A program made the position numbers and the translations under genes. A DNA stretch of 64,000 nt from Argopecten irradians (lineage: Eukaryota > Mollusca > Bivalvia > Pectinida > Pectinidae). The stretch lies in the NCBI RefSeq assembly GCF_041381155.1, contig NC_091144.1, positions 33,722,980-33,786,979 on the forward strand, in the 5' to 3' direction. The notes beneath the pieces were generated by a model. The model did not search any database, was not told where the DNA came from, and worked only from the letters and a program-made list of their open reading frames with translations. This document shows positions 53,840 through 64,000 of this stretch, piece by piece. The first letter of the stretch is position 1. Every line of letters begins with the position of its first letter.

Positions 53840-56137
53840 TATTATTGTGTATGTCCTCTACTAGGGTTCCTGTGTTTAGATTGTGTATCCCTCTTTCTTA
53901 TCTACACACATGCTTGTTCACATTAAGAAAATATTTCACCAAGAAAGTCAAGGTCAATTGTTGAAATATGTTGATAACCAATTCTATGAATTTTATGAAT
54001 AATGTACTAGTAGTTGATCTCTTATTCTCAGATTGTACCTGAGCATTTTCCTGCCCACATTGTTGGAATTACTTGTTTTCATAATCTTAAAATATTAGAT
54101 ATTCCTTTATTTGACGGTTGTAATATGATTCCGTAGGTAGAAAATTTATTTATACAGTCTTTAAAATCTTACAGTACTCATAATTCCTTGAAATTGCATG
54201 ATGAAGTCTCTTGTATTCGATTACACCCGTAATGAGTCAAGCCCAAACAAAATTATTATTGACTTTTTCTGAAATCATTTATTCATAACTGTTTCTGCAT
54301 GGCCACAGAACACAATTCAAAGATACTCCACCGCCAATAGAGCATCAACGATATTCATCATTTGAACAAATAATGTACATTTGTATGTATAATTAACACA
54401 AAAATAATATATTTACTTTTTTTAGCTTTTGGTGGATGCGCAATCAGTACTTCATGCCATATAGGGTATAGTGTCTTGAACTTTTTTCGGGACCCAATTA
54501 ATTTGTTAATAATTTTTTATATTAAAATAAAATAAGAATCTGAAACTTTTTCAATGGTGGTACAAAAAATTGTGATGGTGTAAATAAGTAAATTTAGTAA
54601 CAGAAGAAAAGTACTTATTCTTCTGCTCTTGTTTTACGATAGAGAAAAATAACATTCGTCAGCGATGTAGTAACTTTAAACTCATAATAATTTTAACAAT
54701 GACATACAATCGAAATGTTTAACCGCTAATCCTAAGATTAATTGTCACAGGTGTTAACTATTTTTTTCCGTGATAAATTGAAACGACAAGTGGTACTAAA
54801 ACTTGTCAATGCTCAACATGAGGCTGCCAGATATTGTATAAAACGTATTGAGTGTGTGGTATTAGCAACGACAGTTGACGATACGTATATCACTATGTCA
54901 CGTTTCTGCTATAAAATATTCACTTTAGATACTTGACGTGCGGAGGTCACTTTCCGCTGTCAATCAAACCATGACAGACGAAACCGTCAGAAGGTCAAGT
55001 CCATCGCCGTATGATGACCACAGTACAAACAGAAAGAGTCGTTCGTAACGTTAGCTAGGTCAGACCGATCAATTTGTGGTGTGCAAACTCCAGGTACACG
55101 TGGCAAAGAAGGCAAAGTATGCTTTAATCGAAGTGTAATCTTTTGTAAATAAACAACGGATTATGTTATTATTCAGTCAGATAAGGTTTTAGGATCAGAC
55201 CTATGGTGTTCAAGGTGAAGCTAGTTACTTATTAGTATTTATTTTCTTCAATATGAAAAGTTGAAAACTAAATTACAAAATACTGGTTTTGAGATTAGTC
55301 TGACTGCACATGCTAGGAGGAACACGATTTGTGCAATCGAATCTCATTCAGATTAAAATTGTGTCGTAACAGATGTGAGGTAGATGTTATGATATTTAGA
55401 GTAATGTTACATAATGTTAGGTTGGGGATGATGACACCATGGTTATGACGTATTTCTGGTTGAAATGATCGCACTGTTGACGGATTTCTTCTTACTTTCT
55501 GTGTTTTTTTTCATTGACTATGCCAATTTATCATCGTGCTTCTTCGTTCAAAAATAAAGATATAAGTGCGCTAAAGTTGATTTTAACTCAATAAATGCCC
55601 TACAGATTCTACAACCCACGTTTACAAATCGTTATCATATACTTATCAGTCGGTTTAAACAATTGTTACAAGAGGATATTCAAGCGGTCAATTGGTCAGT
55701 TATGATATATTAGTGCTGACATCACCATACTCATTGATCTTCTACGTCAGCTGATCTCCCTAGAATGTCTGATTTCATACATCGCTCCATCAATATCGCA
55801 CACACCCGTATCATTTTGCTAAGAAAAGGTTTGTCAATAGTAATAGAAATATCAATTTTAAATATCCGACTAATGGATAATTGAATACAGATAGAAAATT
55901 GTTAAAAAAAATAATAAAAACAAAAATAAAAAAGAAGATCCATGGAAATTTCATTTTAATAAACAAATATTAAACATAAGACAAAACTGAAAGGAATAAT
56001 TTGGATGAATAAAATATTCAATGGATTACACAAGTGAGATTAGCGGTAACCGATCTAAGGGAACGTTCGAAATTGTTTACACCTCAAGATTGTAATAGGT
56101 CATGCCCTACTTCTTCTTGACTAGATAAGATTCAAAC
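53840..56137. promoter_or_regulatory. Divergent intergenic region between the two lectins
   Basis: About 2.3 kb between the two start codons, which point away from each other; any promoters of both genes should lie here. It contains TTAA-type MITE copy 6 (54321-54675). No clear TATA box or shared motif could be assigned by eye. Confidence 0.4.
54321..54675. mobile_element. TTAA-flanked foldback MITE family T, copy 6 (inverted)
   Basis: Starts agatactccaccgccaatag, ends gcgatgtagtaact, followed by TTAA (54676-54679); the left flank is TCAA. Orientation as copy 4. Confidence 0.8.
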
Positions 56138-56192
56138 ATGTCGCCGACGATCAAGTGTGGTCTTGCCGTTCTACTTTTGGTGTTAGTTGGAG
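56138..56192 (+). CDS. Lectin 2 exon 1: signal peptide
   Basis: 55 nt, ends GGAG|GTAAAA in phase 1. The leader is strongly hydrophobic (GLAVLLLVLVG). Confidence 0.87.
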
Positions 56193-59100
56193 GTAAAAAT
56201 TATTTCAAATATACATATCGTTAAAGATTTTGTTTTGAAGCGTATGTTTAAGGTGTCGACGAAGCGGCAGTGGAAACTCTCATTCGGGCTCCATAAAACT
56301 CTTACAGGCTTTGGAACGAATCAAAAGCTTACGCTTCAAAATGACAATACAAATACTTACATTGTCTGAATGCAGAATATAGATATCTAATATATTTTTA
56401 GTTGTTGGTTTATACTTTTCGTTGGTAAAATTAAAATAATGATTATAATGACTACGTTTCAATATAAAAACTATTACTCCAGAAGTATTTTGATTTTTTA
56501 TGAATGGTTGCTTGATATTTTGTAAGATATCAATATCTGCCTTTTCCCCAGTGTTTTTGTCATGTAACAAGGTTTCATTACACACAACATATGTTGATAC
56601 TTTTTATAGTTTTTGTTTGGCCAGTCGCAATGCTGTTGTCGATGTGATGATTTTTGCTGCTTTACATTCGTAGTGAAATCGTTTACAATGGAAAAAACAC
56701 CTAACATGTTATATGAATACATGATATATTTAAGCATAGATATTATTCGATTTAATGACCATTAGTCAGTCAGTGCACGTATCACCTTGACCTTATATTA
56801 TCAGAACCACATATTTCCTGATGGAGGGAATAGCTTACTGTAGTATGTTCTATTAACTTCTTCCTAGACAGTGTAAATAAAATAAATAGTCCTTATTTGA
56901 CCACACAAGGTGTCAAAAGTTATTGTAATTAACTACATACATTAGAACTTAGGTTATACTGAAGTCCTAGAGAAATGGGAAATCTCTTCAAATTATTCCG
57001 ATTTCAATATACTCATGGAAAAAGACTATGGATATGTGTGAACAGGGGATATAATTCGTTTCAAATTTAAGCAGTATTTCAATATAACTGATTTTAAATC
57101 AAGTGTGGTCTATTGTTTAAAATTGTACACTGTCGTTGTATTTATAATGTATGATCTTAACATATTCCTATTGCAGTGCAAGCTGAATGTCCAGACGGGT
57201 TTGAGAGACATGGTGCGTCCTGTTACACTTTGCCACACGTCAAAGCGGACTGGGGTCAGGCCACGGTATTACAAAACATTTACATCTCATTTACATCTCA
57301 TAATCTGTAGATCGCATTTACACAACATTTACATCTCATTTACATCAAATTTACATCTCATTTACATCTCATTAATCTGTATATCTAATTTACGTCTCAT
57401 TTACATATTATCCAATTCTCATTTACATCTCATTTGCATCTCATTAATCTGTATATCTAATTTACATATTATTCACATCTCATTTACATCCACAGCACTT
57501 TCACCTCATTTATATGTCATTTACATCAAATTTACATCTCATTTACATGCCATTTACATATCATTTACTTATCATTTACGTCTCATTAAACATCTCATTT
57601 CCATCTCATTCACAGATCTGCAAAAACATACAGGAACACTCGATAATTTTATTCCTTATACACGTACTTCGATGTATAGACAGAACGAATAAAAAAATAA
57701 ACATATTCCTCATTGTTTCCAAGCAACGACTGTGGCAGAAATACAAAACTATTTTACATTTTTTTTTAATTTTAAAGACCAACAATACACTATTGCTAAA
57801 AAAGTCCAAATAAAGTTTCAGCTGATTGAACATTCGTCAACTTGCTGTCTTATAAAGCATGTAGATGCGGGTGAACGTAGTGTTTTGTGTCCTTTTTCTA
57901 CTACTATTAATACTTTCGCTCCAAATGCATGAGGATTGAATTGAATGATTGAAGTGTAATTAAAATTAAAAAAAAAATGTTATTTTTTACACGCTTATTT
58001 TACAAAACAAATTGATAATTGATAGCTATCGGAATATCAATACAACGCCATGGTGATAATAAGAACTGTCTGCAATTGTAAAATGAAAGTACCTTATTAT
58101 GATTTGAGTAAGTATTTGTTTACATTAAGGTTTGTACTAGGTGGTGTTTGGCGGAGTAAGTGTTTGTTTATAACAAGGTTTATACTTGTAGGTGGTGTGT
58201 GGCGAACTCAATGCACACTTAGTGGAAATAGATGATGCGGACGAGGAAAAATACGTTCATGGTTACCTATCACTTCACTGGCGTATGTACACTTTAAAGC
58301 ATGTTTCCTATTGTTAATTCGATATGAAGAAGTTTTAAATAATCTCCAAACGTTTTATTCCGTGTTTTCTCCTTTGCGGGTAGGCATCGATTGTTACGTC
58401 ATTATTTTGTGAGCGTAAATCACGTCTTTTTCTCCGAAAAGTATGACGCTACACTCGCAAACACATGACGTCACAATCAATACCTACCCGCAAGGACAGA
58501 TAATTCTGTAATATACAAATATGGAATAAGTGATAACAGAATAATCAAAGATATATAATGAGTATTGATTTAAGCATCCTCTTATCACTTTGCTTATCAA
58601 TCTGTATCGACACTCCAATACTTTGGTCCAAAAGTTTAAAAAAAAAAAAATTCACGGAATGGTGGTCTCCATTCGGTGAATGGCATTAATTGAAGATATA
58701 GTGCACGAGACGAGGTTGACCTTTACGTTTATAAGGTCAACCAGTGACTAGTATTTACAGCTTATTACAAGTTCCGATTTTAGCCATTAATGTTTATATT
58801 AATCTCCAGCGCCTCAAATATCACCTAACTTTTTGCACATGGCCGATAGCCAGATTGAATTTCGGCAATAGGAGTTTATTATCGTTATTTCTCAACATAT
58901 GTCATAATAATCCTTTTAAAGTTCATAAATATTTCCCTCTTGGTTTCTAGTTACGTATGTTGTAATTTGGAAACGACCAGGAAATAACATGGTCAGAAGA
59001 TGGCCTTCTTTGATTTTGAAGATTTTTGTCATCATTATTTTTTCACAATATAAATTTTCTCATATTTTATTATCGCTTCTCCTGATTCTTAGTTATCATA

Positions 59101-60292
59101 TTTATAAACCAACAGGAACTCAACATTGTTGACAGGTGTATTTTGAATATTGTCTCCATATATTTCAAAAAATAGTTATGGGATCTTTGTCACATTTAAT
59201 TTTTTTCAGGTTTGGTATTAAACATATCTTAAATATATCATACATCATTAGTACATCACATGATAATTACAAGGAATGCGATTGGATAACAGCCACGGTC
59301 TATTTTGCGACAGTTCTCTGTCCTTCTTGACTACGGGAGAATATACCTGACTACAGGAACTATACTAAAGTATAGTCCCCCGGGAATGAGCACGCGACCA
59401 AATATATGACGTCATAATGAATGTCATGTGACGTACTAAATCTATTATGGCCCTTTCCAGAGGAAATTGTTCTCCTATAGTGTTGTCTGGCGAGATCTAT
59501 CCCATCGTCTTCGACTCGGGAACTATACCTCGCCAGACAACACTATAGGAGAGCAATTTCCTGTGGAAAGGGCCATAATAGAATAATAGTATATGAAAAC
59601 ATGTTAAAATCCTTCTACTGGATCTAATAAAGATGTGTACTCTGTTAAAACATCACAATTGAAGTCTATAGTTTTCATCTCCGAACAATAATACTTCAGG
59701 AGATATAGCTACATGTATAAATAAATGATTTAAAGAGTAAAGAAACTCTCTACGGAATTTTCACAATATTTACAGCTTGAGTTTTGGATCAGATTAAAAT
59801 GGTAGAAACCGTGCTTTTGTATCTTAATCTGATGTGAGGAATATTTTAGTTTTCTATTACCATGTGTATCATTTTGCGTCTAATGAACAAACAAAATTGC
59901 AGATGCACACCTATCTCAATTGAGTTCGCCATGTCATTAACTATTTCCATGGAAGACAAAATCAGGAAGGAAAGATTACCATCTTTCATTTGCATGATAT
60001 GTAGATCGTTCTATAGGTGCGCCAAGATCTGTCTGAAATCTTTCTTTTTGAATCAGGTGCTTACAACCCTCCAGAATTTTGGATCGCTGGAAACGACATT
60101 TTAGAGGAGAATCACTGGGAATGGGCATCTGGGAAACCGATGACGTATTTTAATTGGAAAAGGGGTGCGCCTGATAATGGGGGAAACGACGACCGCAATG
60201 AACATTGTGCGGCGATAGAACAAGGGGATGGATGGAAATGGGATGATCAGGAATGTTACGAGGAACGATATATCATCTGTGAGATTCCGTAA
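56138..60292 (+). CDS. Secreted C-type lectin 2 (four exons, 156 aa, APD motif)
   Basis: Exons 56138-56192, 57177-57265, 58192-58282 and 60057-60292 join in phases 1, 0, 1 to 471 nt. Signal peptide MSPTIKCGLAVLLLVLVG, then one CRD: CPDGFERHGASCY, ADWGQAT, CGELNAHLVEIDDADEEKYV, FWIAGND, RGAPDNGGND, NEHCAAI, WKWDDQEC, YIICEIP. The usual QPD/EPN triplet is APD and WND is WDD, so sugar preference cannot be predicted. The domain cysteines are intact. Exon phases equal those of lectin 1, suggesting an inverted duplicate. Confidence 0.9.
57177..57265 (+). CDS. Lectin 2 exon 2: N-terminal part of the CRD
   Basis: 89 nt, phase 1 to 0, acceptor tattgcag, donor GTATTA. Codes VQAECPDGFERHGASCYTLP and onward. 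Confidence 0.9.
57273..57612 (+). repeat. 12-bp minisatellite beginning at the exon 2 donor of lectin 2
   Basis: Roughly 28 units of catttacatctc with a higher-order insert (ttaatctgtatatctaattt). It starts about 8 bp after the donor GT. Confidence 0.9.
58105..58206 (+). repeat. Tandem duplication of the exon 3 acceptor, about 51-bp unit
   Basis: Two copies of a unit running from agtaagtatttgttta or agtaagtgtttgttta to aggtggtgt.tggcg. The second copy ends in the functional acceptor and exon start. The first has Cys changed to Phe (tgt to ttt) and would hit a stop within about 11 codons. Confidence 0.82.
58192..58282 (+). CDS. Lectin 2 exon 3: helix and strand of the CRD
   Basis: 91 nt, phase 0 to 1, acceptor tacttgtag, donor GTATGT. 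Codes VVCGELNAHLVEIDDADEEK and onward. Confidence 0.88.
58358..58513. mobile_element. Palindromic MITE family P, copy 6
   Basis: Arms 'ctttgcgggtaggcatcgat' and 'caatacctacccgcaaggac' pair; TGACGTCA is present. It lies in intron 3 of lectin 2. Confidence 0.82.
59442..59582. repeat. Foldback hairpin with 53/54-bp arms
   Basis: Arm 59442-59494 (tctattatggccctttcc to ctggcgag) pairs almost perfectly with 59529-59582. The 34-bp loop includes ccatcgtcttcgactcggg. Located in intron 3 of lectin 2; probably a foldback transposon remnant. Confidence 0.9.
60057..60292 (+). CDS. Lectin 2 exon 4: ligand-binding loops and stop
   Basis: 236 nt including TAA, acceptor tttgaatcag. It holds FWIAGND, APDNGG, WDD and YIICEIP. 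The final 27 bp are the seed of the downstream array. Confidence 0.9.
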
Positions 60293-60890
60293 GTTGATAA
60301 AATGTCATCTATGACAATACAAAAGTTACTAATATATCATCTGTGAGAATACAAAAGTTACTTATATATATCATCTGTGATATTTGGTGAGTTGATAAGA
60401 TGTTATATGTGAGAATACAAAAGTTATTAATATATCATCTGTGAGAATACAAAAGTTACTTATATATATCATCTGTGAGAATACAAAAGTTACTTATATA
60501 TATCATCTGTGATATTTAGTGAGTTGATAAAATGATATATGTGAGAATACATAAGATACTAATAAATAATCTTTGAGATTCCGTGAGTTGATAAAATGTC
60601 ATATGTGAGAATACATAAGTTACCAATATATCATCTGTGAGATTGCGTGAGTTAATGCTATACTATCAGTGAATGCAGTACCATTTGTGAGAATAAAATC
60701 GCACGCTAATTCTATATCATTTGTGAGATTACGTAAGTTAATGCTATAACATTTGTGAGATTACGTAAGTTAATGCTATATATCATTTGTGAGTTTACGT
60801 AAGTTAATGCTATATATCATTTGTGAGATTACGTAAGTTATTGCTAAAGTAGGATTACGTAAGCTTATGCTATACCATCTGTCATATGAT
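60270..60890 (+). repeat. Degenerate minisatellite seeded by the lectin 2 stop codon region
   Basis: About 18 units, many near 34 bp, each with a version of tatatcatctgtgagattcc or gtaagtt, which is the sequence coding YIICEIP-stop. Two subfamilies follow one another: 'gagaatacaaaagttactta' first, then 'gagattacgtaagttaatgc'. Confidence 0.88.
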
Positions 60891-60906
60891 ACAACCAATT
60901 TTTTTT

Positions 60907-60912
60907 AATAAA
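60907..60912 (+). terminator. Candidate polyadenylation signal (AATAAA) of lectin 2
   Basis: First canonical AATAAA after the stop codon, located immediately past the minisatellite. If it is used, the 3' UTR carries the entire array. Confidence 0.5.
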
Positions 60913-63900
60913 GTTCTTAATTTATAAAATAATAATAATAAAACAATATCATTTTTTATGTTTCCATATATTTCCAGCTATCCATGTTCGTACATAATTC
61001 CGACTTTTGAATTGTAGGGTAACGTCCGTGATTGGAGGTGGAAACCCAGGAGTAATTGGCTAGCCCAACGTGCAGTGGTTCGTACCGGCCGGCCTCTTTT
61101 TTAAATGAAATCGACATGTACTTATATTTCATCCTTTTGTAATGCATTTCTGTAGAAATAAAAATATCTCAATTTGATAATCATAAATATTCCAAGAGTT
61201 TTTATTTCTTCACTATAATATGTAACATGTAACATGTACGTGTAGAGTAACTGACCTTACCAGATCAACAAATTAATGATTATTTATCAAAATATAATAA
61301 AATTCGAATCTCTAACGTTTAAATATACTGTCTACATGTGTTTTTCGCAAAGGTAATATTTTCTTTGTTTTGTGAGATACTGGGTCACAAAATTTAAATA
61401 TCAGTAAAATATAATACAATCGGACTTTTGTAATTTATATATAATGTAAAAGTTAGATCGCTGAAGTCGTTAACATTAAACGTTTTCGTTTAAGTGAACA
61501 CAACGAAATGTTTGTACCCCGAAAATAACCCCATAAACAGTATATGCATAATCATGTCATTTAATATGCACTGCTTGCTACAAATATCACTGTACAAAGC
61601 AATTTTAGATAATAACACTTCGGCAAATATTATTTCAGTTCTAACAATTTCTTAACAATAATATACAATTGATGCAATAAATCACCTAAAATATTAATGT
61701 ATTTTCCTTTGGCAGAAGGGTTCTCGCACCACTTTTAATACTTGATTATTTTCCTTTGGCAGAAGGGTTCTCGATATTTTCGATATATGATTATTCTAAA
61801 TTCAAACACAAACTGAGATAATTCTTACTTTTTTCACGATTCATTTACTCACTTCTGTTCAAAAATAAATAGAAAAATGAAAATAAAAATAAAAAATAAA
61901 ATAAAAATATAAATAGAAAAAAACAAAAATAAAAATAAACAAATTTACCTTTTGTATGTAGCTATATATATATTCTTGTCCGTCGTTTTCTGCTTACAGT
62001 TCTAATCTGAGATTTAAATTTGTCAAACTTTCCAGTCTCGCTATATGAACGCTCCAAATGAAACATAAATGTACCAAATAGGGAAAACATCAACATGAAA
62101 ATAATCAAGAAGGTTTTTAATGGAAGGTTGCTTTAAAACAGTTTTTTTTCTTTTATCTGACCTGTTTTTTATGCATTTAATATAAGTATCTTAGTGACTC
62201 ATTTTCGGGGAATTCAATACTATAACAGGGCCATGGACTTTATCTAGGGTATTGAAGTGAAGTGACTCATATCTTAAAAAAATAAGAATACACCAAACTC
62301 TTTATTCCGCCAATGCCATCAATGATACCAACATCAAATTGCTGAATTAATTATTAATGACCATGTACAGAACTGCTGAAGACATTTGTCAAAGGTTTTT
62401 TGAACGATATGAATAAGGACCTCGGATGAATTAAAGAAATTATGTTTTGAGAAACTCAATGAAGATTTTATATCTTCATAATAGGTAAGATTATACATAT
62501 ACCTCAAGCTTGTTAGAAACTTTTGACAACTAGATTATCGGTCACATTTTATTCATCAAAACTGTGTGTACTTAAATTGAATTTCAATTTTATAAATTTT
62601 TCCGTCAGAAAGCTGCCCCATTTTCTAATACTTGATATCGTACGTACGTAAACATAACTTGGGTCGGAGTGACGTAGGTTGTCCACATTGATGCTGCAAT
62701 ATTGCTGAAATAACCGCATTCGTAACTGTTCATGGCTTAAAGTAAACAGTCGGGCAAGGATGGCTAAAGTTGGTAAAAATGGTGTGAATGTATCCAGAAT
62801 TATTTCTTATGAAATAGAAAAATAAAATCTCTTGTCAAAATCTGTCTGCATACGAAGAAATAATTTAAAGTATGGGAATTCTAAAACGTCCTCCCGGCTC
62901 ACTATGTCTGTGGTTACATTTCCACGTAGCTTCGCTTTCAATGCTTTCAACTTTTCTTTACTTTAATGGTCAGAACTGGGAAACCAAGCAGAACTTGACC
63001 GTCGTATTAATATGTGAGAACTTGAAGGACAATGAACGCATTTAGACTGGTTTTCTTTGCCCGACTATTCACTTTAAGTACATTATCAGAATATTGACCT
63101 GATTATAGGATAAAATTTCACACAAATCAGTATTTGCATTGATAGAGTAGCTCAGCACAGGGATATTCCTACCAACAACCTTTCAACACTAAAGGCACTG
63201 TTAAGGCGTTTTGGAAGCATTTACTTCGTTTGAATTGGTGAAGGGTTATATATAGGGATGGGACGTTTTCATGGATTTGAGATGGAATGATTTAAGGGTA
63301 TTTTGATGGAATGATTTAAGGTATTTAAATGGAATTGAATATTTCCATATATCCCTAACGAAACGGAATTGGACATATAGAGAATAGAGAGTGTCTTGTC
63401 AAACATGTGTCCCCATATATATAGCATCGACAAATTAGGAATGACATGCTGCATTTTAGCGAAGGTTTAGAAAGACAAAAATGCTTAGCCTCCGGTGAGC
63501 CACTTTTGTCATTCTGTCCCGAGATGAAATCAAATTCCTATCACAATTGTATTTTATTTTCAGAACTTTAAGAGCAACGCATACCACCTTACCTTCTATC
63601 ATTCATGTCCAGTCCAGTCTGTTGAGGTTACTTTGTAAATAATAAGTGTTTTAAGAAGATTAAAAACTAAATTTCAGTGTATCATTACAGTACATGTATT
63701 TAGTTTAAGCAGAATGTTTTGCGTCAATGTTAATCAGGTTGTTGTAGTTTTACAGATTTTATTATTGATTCTTATTAATTGTACACAAGTCTGTCGCGTC
63801 CAGGCAGTCCAGTTGACTGAGTACGAAACACTTTTAAGGTAACTCATTGTTGAAAAAAGTGCAATATATAGAAATAACGAAGCCGAATTTCTGTTTAGCT

Positions 63901-64000
63901 TTTATCTATTTATTCACATTCTATCATTGTCCCAAAATCCGTATCTGAGAAGAAAACCCCCATTAGAGAATGAAGACATTTTATCTCTGTAACAGATATT
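60913..64000. other. Intergenic stretch, no gene seen
   Basis: No exon with credible coding character. It contains two local tandem duplications: 'tttcctttggcagaagggtt' near 61705-61770 and 'gatggaatgatttaagg' near 63280-63325. Confidence 0.5.

Noticed and set aside
57105..57692. 195-codon plus-strand frame across lectin 2 exon 2
   Set aside because: It reads exon 2 in the wrong frame and then the 12-bp minisatellite (repeating ISFTSNLH-like text).

Overview
The window looks like nuclear DNA of an AT-rich, intron-rich animal, most probably a mollusc (a bivalve would fit). The reasons are GT/AG introns in every gene, small coding exons in long non-coding stretches, secreted C-type lectins, a somatomedin-B-bearing 7TM receptor, a multidomain VWD/EGF surface protein, and several families of short dispersed and foldback repeats. 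No species can be named from the sequence alone. There is no sign of bacterial organisation.

Four protein-coding genes can be assembled by hand from splice sites, reading-frame phase and domain content. (1) 5439-35267, minus: a 33-exon gene whose exons sum to 6402 nt, in frame throughout, coding a 2133-residue type I membrane protein. Its order is signal peptide, discoidin (F5/8 type C), EGF, microexon linker, discoidin, EGF, three LamG-like jelly rolls separated by Thr-rich linkers, mucin-like stalk, a VWDE-type module with a VWD domain, an RSKR furin-like site, EGF, a Cys-rich C-terminal module, one transmembrane helix and a 10-residue tail. (2) 42444-46262, minus: a two-exon 818-residue receptor with signal peptide, somatomedin-B-like domain and a secretin/adhesion-type 7TM bundle. 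(3) 51080-53839, minus, and (4) 56138-60292, plus: two four-exon secreted C-type lectins in head-to-head orientation with identical intron phases (1,0,1). The first carries a QPD motif; the second carries APD in its place.

Layout: 1-5.4 kb no gene seen; 5.4-35.3 kb the large receptor gene; 35.3-42.4 kb non-coding with one orphan exon-like sequence, two SINE-like copies and a 2.2-kb array of a roughly 64-bp satellite; 42.4-46.3 kb the 7TM gene; 46.3-50.6 kb repeats; 50.6-60.9 kb the lectin pair; 60.9-64 kb no gene seen. Mobile sequence is abundant: a foldback family of about 340-360 bp with TTAA flanks (six copies), a palindromic family of about 150 bp carrying TGACGTCA-like boxes (six copies), a 655-bp element with mariner-like ends, and two large hairpins.

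The least ordinary feature is a recurrent association of tandem repeats with exon edges. Both lectin genes have a 3' minisatellite whose unit is a copy of their own last codons plus stop. Two exons of the large gene have tandem copies of their own 5' splice site. The second lectin has a decayed duplicate of an exon-3 acceptor and a 12-bp array starting at an exon-2 donor, and the 7TM gene has a 24-bp duplication just before its ATG. All four genes encode secreted or surface proteins, so the locus may be a recognition/adhesion neighbourhood, but that grouping is inference.
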